The notes under the pieces: generated by a model
Database searches by the model: none
Told to the model about the DNA's origin: nothing
Seen by the model: the letters and a program-made list of their open reading frames with translations, nothing else
From: Roseibium alexandrii DFL-11
GTDB taxonomy: Bacteria > Pseudomonadota > Alphaproteobacteria > Rhizobiales > Stappiaceae
Reading direction: 5' to 3'
DNA length: 64,000 nucleotides
Assembly: GCF_000158095.2 (NCBI RefSeq)
Contig: NZ_CM011002.1
Coordinates: forward strand, 3,257,203 to 3,321,202
Made by a program: the position numbers and the translations under genes
Part shown: piece after piece, positions 45,580 to 57,178 of the stretch
Position numbering within the stretch: the first letter of the stretch is position 1
How the letters are laid out: every line of letters starts with the position of its first letter

Positions 45580-46718
45580 TTAGCTAGTTCCGTTCAAAAA
45601 GCCATCTTCGAGCACAAGATCATCCCGGTGGATCATCTCGGCCCGGCCCGGATATCCGACAATTGCTTCGATTTCGCGGCTGTTGCGGCCAGCAATCAGC
45701 TGCGCTTCATCCATGTCATAGGCAATGAGACCACGCCCGGCCACTGCACCGTCCGGCGCGAGGATCTTAACCGCGTCGCCACGGCTGAACTGGCCGGAAA
45801 CGCTGGTCACCCCGGCAGGCAACAAGCTTTTTCCGGACTTCAGGGCACGAACGGCACCCGCGTCCAGAACGATTTCGCCGCGTGGCTCCAACGTCCCGCC
45901 AATCCAGGCTTTCCGGGCGCTTGCCGGTGTCGCCAATGCGGGGAACCAGGTGGCCCGTGCGCCCTCGTTCAGGCGTTTCAGCGGGTTGAGTTCCTTGCCC
46001 GATGTGATGACCATCGTTGTGCCAGCGGCTGTTGCGATTTTCCCGGCATCGATTTTGGTCTTCATTCCGCCACGGGAAAGTTCGGACCCGGCACTTCCGG
46101 CCATTGCCTCGATCTCTGGCGTAATCCGGGAGACTTCCGGCAAGAACACCGCGGACGGATCCAAATGCGGCGGCGCGGTGTAAAGACCATCAATGTCCGA
46201 TAGAAGAACCAGGCAATCGGCACTCGCCATGGTCGCCACGCGGGCGGCCAGCCGGTCGTTGTCGCCATACCGGATTTCGGACGTCGCAACGGAATCGTTT
46301 TCGTTGATGATCGGCACCGCACCGAGCTTCAACAGGGTTCCAATGGTGGCCCGAGCATTCAGGTAGCGGCGGCGCTGTTCTGTGTCTCCGAGCGTCAGAA
46401 GAATCTGACCCGCTCTTCGATTGTGCGCGTCCAGCGCTTCCGCATAGGCCTTGGCCAAGGCGATCTGCCCAGTCGCTGCCGCCGCCTGGCTTTCTTCCAG
46501 CTTGAGCGGTCCGTTGGGCAAACCAAGGATGCCGCGGCCAAGCGCAATTGACCCAGACGATACCAGAAGCACTTCACCACCGGCATCGATCAAATCAACC
46601 ACATCGGCGACCAGGGCTTCCAGCCAGTCTTTCCTAAGCGCACCATTGCCCACAAGCAGCGCCGAGCCGATCTTGACCACGATCCGGCTGTGGTTCTTAA
46701 GAGACCGCTGCGCCGACA

Positions 46719-46719
<1 letters not shown>
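45580..46719 (-). CDS. proB: glutamate 5-kinase
   Basis: ProB phosphorylates glutamate and is the proline-inhibited first enzyme of the pathway. 379 residues: the amino-acid kinase domain ([10 protein letters not shown] start, [28 protein letters not shown]) and a C-terminal PUA domain (about 285-360; [20 protein letters not shown]). The ATG at 46719 shares one base with the obgE stop (TGATG), so translation is coupled. Confidence 0.97.
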
Positions 46720-48353
<1,634 letters not shown>

Positions 48354-48357
<4 letters not shown>

Positions 48358-48923
48358 GCCACTTGCCGTCTGGCTTCGTAGTCAGACCGCTCCAGGCAGA
48401 CGACGACATTCGAGACCTTCCGGTCAAGCGCCTTGGCATACCGCTCGGTCATGGCATAGGGCTTGAACCCGAACTTGCGCAACAAACCGCGGGACCGGGT
48501 GTTCTCTTCAAATGCCCGCGCCCCAATCGCATCGGATTTATAAATTTCAAAACCCCACTCCAGAACGGTCTCAACAGCTTCCGAAGCATAGCCATACCCC
48601 TGAAAGGCCCGCCCGATCCAATACCCGATTGAAGGCGCATCCGGCAGTTCATCGAGATCACCAGGCGCAATGACGCTGACAACACCGATGAAAACACCGC
48701 CCAGGGTGATCGCGAAGGCCGCTTCGTGTGTAAGCGGATCCACGCCCACAACCGTATCCAGATAGGCTTCTGCCTCGCCTTCCGCAAACGGCCAGGACAC
48801 ACCGCTCAGCCAGCGCACAATTTCAAAATCCTTGCCGCCAAGCTGTGCAATTGCCGAAGCGTCTTCGGCGGTCAGCGGCCGAAGAACCAGACGGCGTGAC
48901 TTCAATTCTGGCAACGTAATCAT
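48354..48923 (-). CDS. GNAT N-acetyltransferase (second of tandem triplet)
   Basis: A 189-residue RimJ/RimL-like acetyltransferase: SRRLVLRPLTAEDA start, acetyl-CoA loop IGYWIGRAFQGYGYASEAV, and ENTRSRGLLRKFGF. The ATG at 48923 overlaps the upstream GNAT stop by 4 bases, and its own stop overlaps the next GNAT gene by 4 bases. It is clearly paralogous to both neighbours but diverged. Confidence 0.88.
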
Positions 48924-49525
48924 CGGCCCTGCCCCCATCCTTTCAGAGATTTCCAAACAGCTTTTTCAAGGGTGTACCGCTCGATCGGCACAGACCCGCC
49001 CGCCCCAAGCGACCGGATCATCGACTGATCGCGATACTGGAAACCCGATTTGATCAAAACCCTGCGCGAGGCCGGATTGGTCACCCGGCAAGAGCCCTGC
49101 AATTCTTCGGCGTCTGTATGCGTGAAGGCATGATCAACGAGTGCATGAACCGCTTCGGTTGCATAGCCCCGTCCCCAGAAGGGTTCGCCGAGCCAATAAC
49201 CAATATGCAAAGGGCCATCCGGCTCTACATTGGCATAGCGGGTCAAGCCGATGAGGCGGCCCGTGCTTTTCAACCGGATCGCAAACCCGGCGTTCAGCGG
49301 ACGGTTGCGCTCAGCCTTTTCGATCAGCGCGCGGCCATCCTGCGCCGTGAAAGGATGCGGCATGGTGGACAGATTCGCCGCCACCTGTTTGTTGTTCGCC
49401 AGGAACACCAAATCTGCCAAATCGTCCACACGCGGCGTGTCGAGCCGCACATGAACCGCTTCCTGCGGCAACGGGGCCGCGTACAAACTGCTCTCGTCTA
49501 ACAGACCATCACTTTCAACAACCAT
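48920..49525 (-). CDS. GNAT N-acetyltransferase (first of tandem triplet)
   Basis: A 201-residue RimJ/RimL-like acetyltransferase with acetyl-CoA loop IGYWLGEPFWGRGYATEAV and NPASRRVLIKSGF. ATG 49525 has a very strong ribosome site (GGAGG, 6 bases), which decides against the longer open frame starting at 49570. It lies 141 bases after rpmA and leads a three-gene GNAT cluster before obgE. Confidence 0.88.
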   Translation of the reverse strand: MVVESDGLLDESSLYAAPLPQEAVHVRLDTPRVDDLADLVFLANNKQVAANLSTMPHPFTAQDGRALIEKAERNRPLNAGFAIRLKSTGRLIGLTRYANVEPDGPLHIGYWLGEPFWGRGYATEAVHALVDHAFTHTDAEELQGSCRVTNPASRRVLIKSGFQYRDQSMIRSLGAGGSVPIERYTLEKAVWKSLKGWGQGR

Positions 49526-49666
49526 TTTTTCCTCCAGCCAAAACAAATCAAGGGAAAGATGGTGCCCCACCTTCCCCTTGGATCTTTGACTGGTCTTGGT
49601 TGCTGACCTGTCTCGAATTGCCGGGGTCTGGTTGGGACACCGGCGCTTCGAAACGTCACGTCGGCT

Positions 49667-49936
49667 TTACTCCGCAGCTTCCGCCACTGGGACCACATTG
49701 ATGAAAGTTCGTTTGTTGGCTTTCGCCTGAAACTCAACTTTGCCTTCAACGGTCGCAAAAATGGTGTGGTCCTTGCCCATGCCTACGCCGGTGCCAGGAT
49801 GCCAGGTGGTGCCACGTTGACGTGCAATGATGTTGCCCGGAATTACGGCTTCGCCACCATATTTTTTGATGCCAAGACGGCGGCCAGCTGAGTCGCGGCC
49901 GTTGCGGGATGAACCGCCTGCCTTTTTATGTGCCAT
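49667..49936 (-). CDS. rpmA: 50S ribosomal protein bL27
   Basis: bL27 lies at the peptidyl-transferase centre. 89 residues, starting [20 protein letters not shown], with LGIKKYGGE and the [17 protein letters not shown] block. No N-terminal cleavable extension. Follows rplU by 56 bases. Confidence 0.98.
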   Translation of the reverse strand: MAHKKAGGSSRNGRDSAGRRLGIKKYGGEAVIPGNIIARQRGTTWHPGTGVGMGKDHTIFATVEGKVEFQAKANKRTFINVVPVAEAAE

Positions 49937-49992
49937 CGTTAGAACTCCTCGTTCTTCGAATAGTTAGACGTCAGGATTTAAGAAACAGCGGC

Positions 49993-50589
49993 TCAGTTGC
50001 CTGCCAGTTCTTTCGCCTGCTCAACCCAGTTACCGCGTTCGAACTTGCCCTTCAGGCCGGTTTCTTCTTCAACGCGAGCGATGTCGTCAGCGCTCATGGC
50101 TGCGATCTGAGCGAAGGTCGTGATACCAGCTTCGTTCAGTTTTTTCACAGCAGCCGGGCCAGCGCCGTCCAGTTTCTTCAGGTCGTCCGCGCCAGCGTCT
50201 GCAGCCGGTGCGTCTTCCTTGGCTTCAGCCTTCGGCGCTGCCGTTTTCGGCGCAGCCTTCTTGGCCGGTTTTGCACCACCGGTCAGGATGTCGGTCACCT
50301 TAACGAGGGTGAACGCCTGACGATGGCCGTTGCGGCGGCGCGAATTCTGACGCCGGCGCTTCTTGAAAATGATTATCTTGCGGTTGCGGCCCTGATCGAC
50401 CACTTCTGCAACAACGCTGGCGCCTTCAACGGTCGGAGCACCAACAGTCGTGTCAGTCTCGCTGCCAACCATCAACACTTCGTCGAACGTTACGGTGCTG
50501 CCGGCTTCGGCGTCGAGTTTTTCGACCCTTAGCAGGTCGTCAGCGGCAACTTTATACTGTTTGCCACCAGTTTTGATCACTGCGAACAT
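49993..50589 (-). CDS. rplU: 50S ribosomal protein bL21 with helix-hairpin-helix tail
   Basis: 198 residues, about twice the length of E. coli bL21 (103). The first ~100 residues are the normal bL21 ([32 protein letters not shown]). An Ala/Lys/Pro-rich linker (about 112-133) leads to a C-terminal helix-hairpin-helix domain ([30 protein letters not shown]). Such tails recur in alphaproteobacterial bL21 and their role is unclear. ATG 50589 is chosen; the frame extends three codons further. Confidence 0.96.
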   Translation of the reverse strand: MFAVIKTGGKQYKVAADDLLRVEKLDAEAGSTVTFDEVLMVGSETDTTVGAPTVEGASVVAEVVDQGRNRKIIIFKKRRRQNSRRRNGHRQAFTLVKVTDILTGGAKPAKKAAPKTAAPKAEAKEDAPAADAGADDLKKLDGAGPAAVKKLNEAGITTFAQIAAMSADDIARVEEETGLKGKFERGNWVEQAKELAGN

Positions 50590-51026
50590 GTCTCGCACGT
50601 CCTTCTTTTCGTTTTTGAACAGACCTCAGCGGTATTGCTGTGACTGCCTATCTTGTCGAACCGAGGCGCCTGCCCAGTCAGGTTTCCCTGAGAGGAACAA
50701 GGACTTTACGCGGGGTTTGCTTGGATAGCAGAACAGCCCTGCAGGCCTTGAACGACGAACAAAGCCCGAGAAATGATCTTTCCCGAGCTGGCCGGAATAT
50801 ACTCGCAGAAAGCCTAGAGTCAACGCTTTAGTGCTAAGACTTGTTAAAGAACCCAGGCCCGCGCTGACGTCAGCTGACGCGGCCGTTGGTAGCTCAGCCC
50901 CTTTTGAGCGCTCCTTTTTATATTTCAGGAAAATATAAGGCCCGTTCACTCTGCCCCCTTGCGTCCACAGGATGGCTTGATTATGTTCCGCGCCACTTGA
51001 GCCCCAAGCAAACGTTCAAGTCTAGC
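50590..51026. promoter_or_regulatory. region between rplU and tRNA-Ser, with two promoters
   Basis: No gene is recognised. On the minus strand, TTGACT (50823-50818), a 16-base spacer and TATATT (50801-50796) form a strong promoter for rplU-rpmA; transcription from about 50789 would leave a 200-base untranslated leader. On the plus strand, TTGCGT (50959-50964), 17 bases and TATGTT (50982-50987) form a plausible tRNA-Ser promoter. A frame open on the minus strand (50626-50949) crosses the promoter and has no domain, so it is not called. Confidence 0.6.
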
Positions 51027-51116
51027 GGAGAGGTGCCGGAGTGGTCGAACGGGGCGGTCTCGAAAACCGTTGAGCGCGCAAGCGTTCCGAGGGTTCGAAT
51101 CCCTCTCTCTCCGCCA
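51027..51116 (+). tRNA. tRNA-Ser (CGA anticodon)
   Basis: A 90-base class II tRNA with encoded CCA. Acceptor GGAGAGG/TCTCTCC, anticodon loop CTCGAAA giving CGA, a long variable arm (GAGCGCGCAAGCGTTC) and T arm GGGTTCGAATCCC. It reads UCG serine codons. Confidence 0.97.
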
Positions 51117-51206
51117 TTCTTATCCTTGCGCTACCGCCTTTGGCTGCTTGAGCACGTGGTTCCAGGTACGGACTTTGCCCCCGTTCCCACGCAAATAAAT
51201 GCCGTG

Positions 51207-52268
51207 CTATGAATCAGCCAACCGATAGCTGCGTTCCAACTCGATCAGTTTTTGTTTGCGCCAGAGGCCTCCGCCATAGCCGGTGAGGGATCCGTCTGCG
51301 CCCATAACCCTGTGGCAGGGAATGACGACAGCGATCTGGTTGGCACCGTTTGCACGCGCAACGGCCCGCACCGCCTCCGGCCGCCCGAGCGCATGCGCCA
51401 CCTCCGAGTAGCTGCGAATACCACCTGCAGGAATTTTCAGGAGTTCACGCCAGACATCCCGGGTGAAGGGCGTGCCGTGCAGCGCCAAGGGTGTCTCGAA
51501 CACTGCTTTCCTGCCCTCAAAAAAACCCGTCAACTCATCCTGGATCTGGTCGATGATTTTCGTCCGGCCAAATCCAAGACTGCCGTTGGCATTGCGCTGC
51601 AGTTTCTTGACTTCCGAAGGTAAGGCCTTCCGGTCTAGAAACTCCAAGAGATGCAGTTTGGATTGATCCGCGATCGCGATCATGGGCCCGAGCGGCGTCG
51701 AAACCCAGTCAGCCTTTAAAAGCGGATCTGTCGAAAACGCACCTGGTGCCTGACCTAAGGTTTTTGCAAAGGCCTCCCGGAACGCGCTGGCAGAGTCAAA
51801 TCCGGCCGAGACCTGCGCCTCAATCACCTTGCCGCCATCCGCCAAGGCGGAGAAGCCTTCCTGAAGACGCCGCTGGCGCGCCATTTCCAGGAAGGTCATA
51901 CCGAAGTGCCTCTTGAATGACCGGCGCACAGTTGACGGGTCCAACCCCATCCGGTGCAAATCCGGTTCGCCCCAGCGATAGGCCGGGCGTCTTTCAAGTT
52001 CCGATATCAATGCCTTGATGACCGGATCCGCACTAGCCTCCGGAGTCGTCGGCTTGCAGCGCTTACAGGGCCGGAAACCGGCATCGATGCATTCAGCGAC
52101 AGTCTCATGAAATGTGCAATTTTCGCGCTTGGGTTTGCGGGCCGGACAGGTCAACCGGCAGAAGATGCCGGTGGATGCCACGCAGACGAACATCCGCCCG
52201 TCATAGGACGGATCCCGGTTCAGGAGCGCCTCATAAAGTGTATCGAAATCAGGTCTGATCTTCAGCAT
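51207..52268 (-). CDS. ada: bifunctional Ada: methylphosphotriester regulator / O6-alkylguanine-DNA methyltransferase
   Basis: Ada repairs alkylated DNA and activates the adaptive response. 353 residues: an N-terminal zinc domain with Cys37, Cys41, Cys68 and Cys71, where Cys37 corresponds to the self-methylating residue; an AraC helix-turn-helix (about 80-180); and the methyltransferase domain with the acceptor Cys318 in VIPCHRV. All catalytic cysteines are present. Downstream alkB or alkA genes are not seen. Confidence 0.95.
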   Translation of the reverse strand: MLKIRPDFDTLYEALLNRDPSYDGRMFVCVASTGIFCRLTCPARKPKRENCTFHETVAECIDAGFRPCKRCKPTTPEASADPVIKALISELERRPAYRWGEPDLHRMGLDPSTVRRSFKRHFGMTFLEMARQRRLQEGFSALADGGKVIEAQVSAGFDSASAFREAFAKTLGQAPGAFSTDPLLKADWVSTPLGPMIAIADQSKLHLLEFLDRKALPSEVKKLQRNANGSLGFGRTKIIDQIQDELTGFFEGRKAVFETPLALHGTPFTRDVWRELLKIPAGGIRSYSEVAHALGRPEAVRAVARANGANQIAVVIPCHRVMGADGSLTGYGGGLWRKQKLIELERSYRLADS

Positions 52269-52340
52269 TCCGGCACCATAAGACGAAGCTGGAAGCGGTG
52301 CAGCCGGAAATCGGGCGTTTATTTGAAACGCGGGGCCAGC

Positions 52341-53150
52341 TTAGCGGTAAACCTGTTTTTCTGACGGAAAGCTGCGGTCTTTGACCTCATCGGCATAGGA
52401 TTTCACTGCCGCTTCGATCTGGCCACCAAGATTGCCATAGACCTTGACGAATTTCGGCGGCGTGGGATTGAGACCCAGCATGTCTTCAAGAACCAGGATC
52501 TGTCCGTCGCATTCGGCCGAGGCGCCAATGCCAATCGTCGGGATTGGGATCTGCTTTGTGATCTTCGCTGCGAGCGGTTCGACCATGCCTTCCAGGACGA
52601 GCGCAAAGGCACCGGCCTCGGCCACCACTTTGGCGTCTTCTTCATGGATCGACCAGGTTTCTTCTTCCCGCCCTTGTGTCTTGAAGCCGCCCATGACGTT
52701 CACGGATTGAGGTGTCAGACCGATATGCGCCATGACCGGGATGCCGCGTTCGGTCAGGAAGCGGATCGTTTCCGCCATGCGCCTCCCGCCCTCCAGCTTG
52801 ACGGCACCGCACTGGGTTTCCTTCATAACTCGGGCTGCATTGCGAAACGCCTCGGCCGGGCTCTCCTCGTAGGTGCCGAAGGGCATATCGACAACGACCA
52901 GCGCGCGCTGTGTCCCGCGAACGACTGCCTTGCCGTGCATTATCATCAGGTCGAGCGAAACACCAACGGTGGACTCCATCCCGTGCATGACCATGCCAAG
53001 ACTGTCGCCCACCAGAATAAAGTCCGCGTATTTGTCGACAATCGCCGCAGTATGCGCGTGGTAGGAGGTCAAAGAGACAATCGGCTCCACGCCTTTGCGC
53101 TTGGCGATCTGCGGAGCGCTGATGCGGCGGATTTGTTTCTGAGTACTCAT
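52341..53150 (-). CDS. panB: 3-methyl-2-oxobutanoate hydroxymethyltransferase
   Basis: PanB makes ketopantoate from alpha-ketoisovalerate and methylene-THF, the first committed step to pantothenate and CoA. 269 residues, normal size, with [29 protein letters not shown] and VKLEGG blocks. It follows panC with a 38-base gap. Confidence 0.96.
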   Translation of the reverse strand: MSTQKQIRRISAPQIAKRKGVEPIVSLTSYHAHTAAIVDKYADFILVGDSLGMVMHGMESTVGVSLDLMIMHGKAVVRGTQRALVVVDMPFGTYEESPAEAFRNAARVMKETQCGAVKLEGGRRMAETIRFLTERGIPVMAHIGLTPQSVNVMGGFKTQGREEETWSIHEEDAKVVAEAGAFALVLEGMVEPLAAKITKQIPIPTIGIGASAECDGQILVLEDMLGLNPTPPKFVKVYGNLGGQIEAAVKSYADEVKDRSFPSEKQVYR

Positions 53151-53188
53151 GGTCCGAGCTCCTTGAGAATAGCGACCGATTGCTGGAT

Positions 53189-54040
53189 TTAGGCTGCTGG
53201 TCTGACAACGCGTTGATCGATCAAAAGGACGGATCCGAAGCGGACGGCGAGAAGGATAACGGCAGGCCTGTCCAGCGCGCCGCTTAGCTCGGCAAGGGTC
53301 TCGGCATCGCCGATGTCAATGCTTTCAATCTGTCCGGACGGCGCGTCCGAAAGGACGCTGCGGACGGCCGCTTCAAGGTCATCAATCCGCGGTGCTGTCT
53401 CTGCCAGTTGCTCGGCCTTATCCAGGGACTGGCTCAGTGCCACCGCCTCTATACGTTGATCTTCCGTCAGCCGAACATTTCGCGAAGACATGGCGAGGCC
53501 ATCGGCTTCCCGCACCGTCGGATGTCCGAGTATTTCCAGTGGCGCATCGAGATCTCGTACCATTTGTTTGATCAGGATGAGCTGCTGGTAGTCCTTTTCG
53601 CCGAAAACGGCGATATCCGGCGTGACGATATTGAAAAGCTTGGTGACGACCGTTGAGACACCCCGAAAGTGTCCGGGCCTCAAAGCCCCCTGCAAGATGG
53701 CCGATAAACCAGGCACTTCGACATAAGTATCACCGCCATCGCCGTACATTTCATCGACGCTCGGCATAAATACAGCGTCCACGGTTTCGGCGCGCAGGAG
53801 CGAGAGATCGCGGTCTTCGTCTCGCGGGTAGGTCGCCAGATCCTCGTTCGGACCGAATTGGGTCGGATTGACGAAGATCGTAGTGACAACACGGTCCGCC
53901 TCGATTTTTGCCTTGCGAACCAGCGACAAATGACCTTCGTGCAGATATCCCATTGTCGGAACAACAGCCGTGGTTTCTCCGCTCTGTCTCCAGGCGCGCA
54001 CGAGGGCACGCATGTCCGCCTTGGTCCGGCAGATCCTCAT
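53189..54040 (-). CDS. panC: pantothenate synthetase
   Basis: PanC condenses pantoate with beta-alanine using ATP. 283 residues. Signature blocks: [15 protein letters not shown] (HIGH-type motif), [22 protein letters not shown] and SSRNVRL (KMSKS-like). ATG 54040 has GGGAGG 7 bases upstream, which rejects the GTG/ATG at 54055. Confidence 0.97.
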   Translation of the reverse strand: MRICRTKADMRALVRAWRQSGETTAVVPTMGYLHEGHLSLVRKAKIEADRVVTTIFVNPTQFGPNEDLATYPRDEDRDLSLLRAETVDAVFMPSVDEMYGDGGDTYVEVPGLSAILQGALRPGHFRGVSTVVTKLFNIVTPDIAVFGEKDYQQLILIKQMVRDLDAPLEILGHPTVREADGLAMSSRNVRLTEDQRIEAVALSQSLDKAEQLAETAPRIDDLEAAVRSVLSDAPSGQIESIDIGDAETLAELSGALDRPAVILLAVRFGSVLLIDQRVVRPAA

Positions 54041-54154
54041 TGGCTCTCCTCCCAATCCCTTGTCGGGACCTTATTCTTTTCGCAGGTGCAACATAGCCAC
54101 CCCGCCTTGGAAGGTCCAGTATCCGTTAGTTGTCTAAAAAGTCAGGTTGCGTGC

Positions 54155-55771
54155 CTAAAATGCACCGTCATAGGATCGTTGCGCGATGCGGCACGCAAGC
54201 AATGTGAAGCCATCCCGCTCCAGGGCTGCCCCAGCTTCCTGACGCAAAACATCCGCACTTTCGATCCAAACGCCATAGCCTCCATAGGCCGCCGCGATAG
54301 CCGGGAAATCGGTTTCGCCAAAATCGACGCCGACATTCGGCCGCTGGCTGTTGCGCTGCTTGAGTTCGATGAGCGCAAGGCTGGTGTCCACCAGAACACA
54401 GATGATGACTGGGATTTTCAGGTCCCGAAGCGTAGAGAGTTCACCAAGGCACATCTCAAGCCCGGCATCGCCGACAAACGCGATCACCGGTGCCGTCTGG
54501 TCCACCAATCGATGGCCCATTGCGAGGGGAACGGCGCAGCCCATGGTGCACAAGGCGGACGACTGGAGCATCTGCCTTGGACCAGAGCAGCGCCAGATCT
54601 GACTGACCAAAATCCGGTGCGCGCCACTGTCGGCCGTCGCAACCGTGTTGTCAGGCATCACATCGCGCAGAACGTGGAAGGCTGTGCCCGGCCCCCAGCC
54701 TGATTGCTCCGGCGCGAAGGCTTCTGCAAGATCCTTGCGGACTGCGGCCGGCTCACCGCCTGACCACGATACAGCCGATGTGTCACGCACCTCGGCCAGA
54801 AGGTTCAACGCCGGAACGACGGCGCTGCGAAGCGTGGCAGCAGCCTCATGCATGCCATGAGTTCTCAAAACCGGCGTCACATCAATAACCGGAGCGTCAG
54901 AAGGCCAGGGATTTCGCCAATTGATGCGCATTTCAATTGGGTCATAGCCAAGCGACAGGATGCAATCGCTTTGATTGATCAGCGGCAGAAGGTGGCCGTC
55001 CGCCTTTGGCGACAGGCCCGCGCCGCCCAGCGCGAGCGGATCATTCTCATCCAGAAGCCCCTTGCCCTTGTAGCTGGTCACAAGCGGAATTTTATACGTC
55101 CGGCAAAACTCGGAAATGGCGTGCGAGGCGCCCTCATTCACTGCGTCCACCCCGGCAATGACGATAGGCCGCTCCGCCTTTGCAAACAACTCAAGTGCGG
55201 TTTCCAACCCCAAACCTGACACAGGTGCCGACCCGGCAGGGCTTGAGCGGAACTTTGAGGACCAAGCTTCCGACGTAACTGTTTCGGCGACCTTGATCGG
55301 GACGTCGATATGAACAGGACCGGGCTGACCGTCCAAAGCGATGGCCAAAGCCTTTTCCATCATCACATCAAGCGCTCCGAGGCGTCCGGAAAAGCTGGCT
55401 TTCACGATCGGGCGTAACAACTGCTGATGATCAAAGACCTGATGGGTATAGCTTTCCGCCTCGGCGTGATCGACGCAGCCAGTCAGAAAGATCAGCGGCA
55501 CACGATCCTGCCATGCATTGGCGACGACATTGATGGCATTTGCGGCTCCCGGCCCAAGTGTAGCGAGGAGCACTCCTGGTGCGCCGTCGGCATGCCAGCC
55601 GCCTTCCGCCATGAACCCGCCGGCATTTTCGTGCTTCACCAACACGAACTTCAGACCTGCTTCATCAAGCGCCTGCATTAGTGCAAGTACTTCGCCTCCA
55701 GGAATTCCGAAGGCATGACGGCAACCTGCACCGTGAAGTTTTTGTGCAATGATGTCAGCGCCGGTGGTCAT
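54155..55771 (-). CDS. thiamine diphosphate-dependent enzyme, acetolactate-synthase-like, unknown substrate
   Basis: A 538-residue ThDP enzyme with the three domains of the acetolactate synthase superfamily. The catalytic Glu lies in VKHENAGGFMAEG (about residue 48); the Mg-ThDP motif begins FVGDAGLEMC and continues to VLVDTSLALIELKQ, where the common Asn-Asn is replaced by Val-Asp, a variant used by decarboxylase/lyase branches. The YTHQVFDHQ segment resembles acetolactate synthase. It lacks the GDxx length and FAD-region signs of biosynthetic IlvB. It sits 7 bases after a type III CoA-transferase, so it may act on a 2-oxo or 2-hydroxy acyl substrate or its CoA ester. Function is not assigned. 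Confidence 0.82.
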   Translation of the reverse strand: MTTGADIIAQKLHGAGCRHAFGIPGGEVLALMQALDEAGLKFVLVKHENAGGFMAEGGWHADGAPGVLLATLGPGAANAINVVANAWQDRVPLIFLTGCVDHAEAESYTHQVFDHQQLLRPIVKASFSGRLGALDVMMEKALAIALDGQPGPVHIDVPIKVAETVTSEAWSSKFRSSPAGSAPVSGLGLETALELFAKAERPIVIAGVDAVNEGASHAISEFCRTYKIPLVTSYKGKGLLDENDPLALGGAGLSPKADGHLLPLINQSDCILSLGYDPIEMRINWRNPWPSDAPVIDVTPVLRTHGMHEAAATLRSAVVPALNLLAEVRDTSAVSWSGGEPAAVRKDLAEAFAPEQSGWGPGTAFHVLRDVMPDNTVATADSGAHRILVSQIWRCSGPRQMLQSSALCTMGCAVPLAMGHRLVDQTAPVIAFVGDAGLEMCLGELSTLRDLKIPVIICVLVDTSLALIELKQRNSQRPNVGVDFGETDFPAIAAAYGGYGVWIESADVLRQEAGAALERDGFTLLACRIAQRSYDGAF

Positions 55772-55777
55772 GGTATT

Positions 55778-57049
55778 TCAGTTTCCTTTTGCCGGTGTGT
55801 CTTTGCCAAGATCAAGGATGCCGCGCTCTGCCAGCTTCGCAATCTCGCTGTCACTCAATTCCAAATGCCTTTGCAAAACATCTTGCGTGTCCGCACCGAG
55901 CATCGGCGGTGCTTTGCGGTAATCTACCGGTGTCTTGCCCATCTTGATTGGAGATCCAATCAAATCCACCGCCCCGCTCACCGGGTGCGGCAACGTAATC
56001 TTCATCTCCCGCGCCAGAACCTGATGATCTGTAAACACCTGACCCAAATCGTTCACTGGGCCACAGGGCACACCAGCCGCTTCCAGATCCCGTATCCAAT
56101 CTGCAGCGTCGCGTTCGATTGTCAGACGCCGGATTTTTGGCACCAGTGTCTTCCGGTTTCGAACCCGATCTGCGTTTTTTGCAAAGAGTGGATCTGTGGC
56201 CAGTTCCGGTGCACCGGCAACGTCGCAAAACTTCTGAAACTGACTGTCGTTTCCAACTGCGAGAATGAAAGGTCCATCGGCCCCTGGAAACGTCTCATAG
56301 GGCACAATGGTGGGGTGCCCGTTGCCGAGCCGCCCAGGGACTTCACCAGAGACCAGATGCGCAACACCCTGGTTGATCAACCAGGAGACCTGAGCATCCA
56401 ACAGTGAGATGTCGATGTATTGCCCCTCGCCGGTCCGATGCCGGTGATGAACTGCGGCGAGGATCGAAACGGTTGCATACATGCCGCACATGACATCCGC
56501 GATCCCGACGCCGCACTTGGTTTGAGTGCCGCCATCCTCATCGTCAAAGCCGGTGAGCGACATGATCCCGCCCATACCCTGGATCAGAAAGTCATAGCCT
56601 GCACGGTGTGAATAAGGCCCGGTCTGCCCGAACCCGGATATCGAGCAGTAGATCAGTTTCGGGTTGATCGCCTTCAGCGTCTCGTAGTCGAGCCCACGCC
56701 GCTTGAGATCGCCAACCTTGAAGTTCTCGACCAGAATATCGGCCTTTTCAGCCAGCTTCCGGATCAGATCCTGACCTTCCTCGCTTGCCAGATCTATGGC
56801 CACCGAGTCCTTGTTGCGGTTGGAAGAGAGGTAGTAAGCACTTTCAGAGGTTTCTTCGCCATCCGCATTTTTTAAGAATGGCGGGCCCCAGCCACGGGTA
56901 TCGTCGCCGCGCACGGGCCGCTCTATCTTGATGACTTCGGCCCCAAGATCTCCGAGGATCTGTGTGCAAGTCGGCCCCGCCAAAATGCGAGATAAGTCGA
57001 GGACCAGAAGCCCGGAAAGAGCTCCTTTGGAAGGAACGGTCTGCTGCAC
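55778..57049 (-). CDS. CaiB/BaiF family (type III) CoA-transferase
   Basis: A 423-residue family III CoA-transferase. The N-terminal part has the family start GLLVLDLSRILAGP and the catalytic Asp region of these enzymes; later blocks include NFKVGDLKRRGLDYE, YCSISGFGQTGPY, and GIADVMCGMYA. Such enzymes move CoA between carboxylic acids such as oxalate/formate, carnitine or succinate/citramalate. It is the promoter-proximal member of a two-gene unit with the ThDP enzyme. The acid is unknown. Confidence 0.9.
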   Translation of the reverse strand: MQQTVPSKGALSGLLVLDLSRILAGPTCTQILGDLGAEVIKIERPVRGDDTRGWGPPFLKNADGEETSESAYYLSSNRNKDSVAIDLASEEGQDLIRKLAEKADILVENFKVGDLKRRGLDYETLKAINPKLIYCSISGFGQTGPYSHRAGYDFLIQGMGGIMSLTGFDDEDGGTQTKCGVGIADVMCGMYATVSILAAVHHRHRTGEGQYIDISLLDAQVSWLINQGVAHLVSGEVPGRLGNGHPTIVPYETFPGADGPFILAVGNDSQFQKFCDVAGAPELATDPLFAKNADRVRNRKTLVPKIRRLTIERDAADWIRDLEAAGVPCGPVNDLGQVFTDHQVLAREMKITLPHPVSGAVDLIGSPIKMGKTPVDYRKAPPMLGADTQDVLQRHLELSDSEIAKLAERGILDLGKDTPAKGN

Positions 57050-57178
57050 GGATCACCTTGTTGCTGATACTTCGGGAAAAGGGCATGAGTGCCATGCCGC
57101 CGTCAACTCCGGTGGTCCTGTGATCAGATCGCTTTGTCTCAATTTCCTGTCACCGCAAAGTGATGCGATCAGCTCATC

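Noticed and set aside
50626..50949. Open minus frame of 107 codons upstream of rplU
   Set aside because: It crosses the rplU promoter and has no homology-like features.
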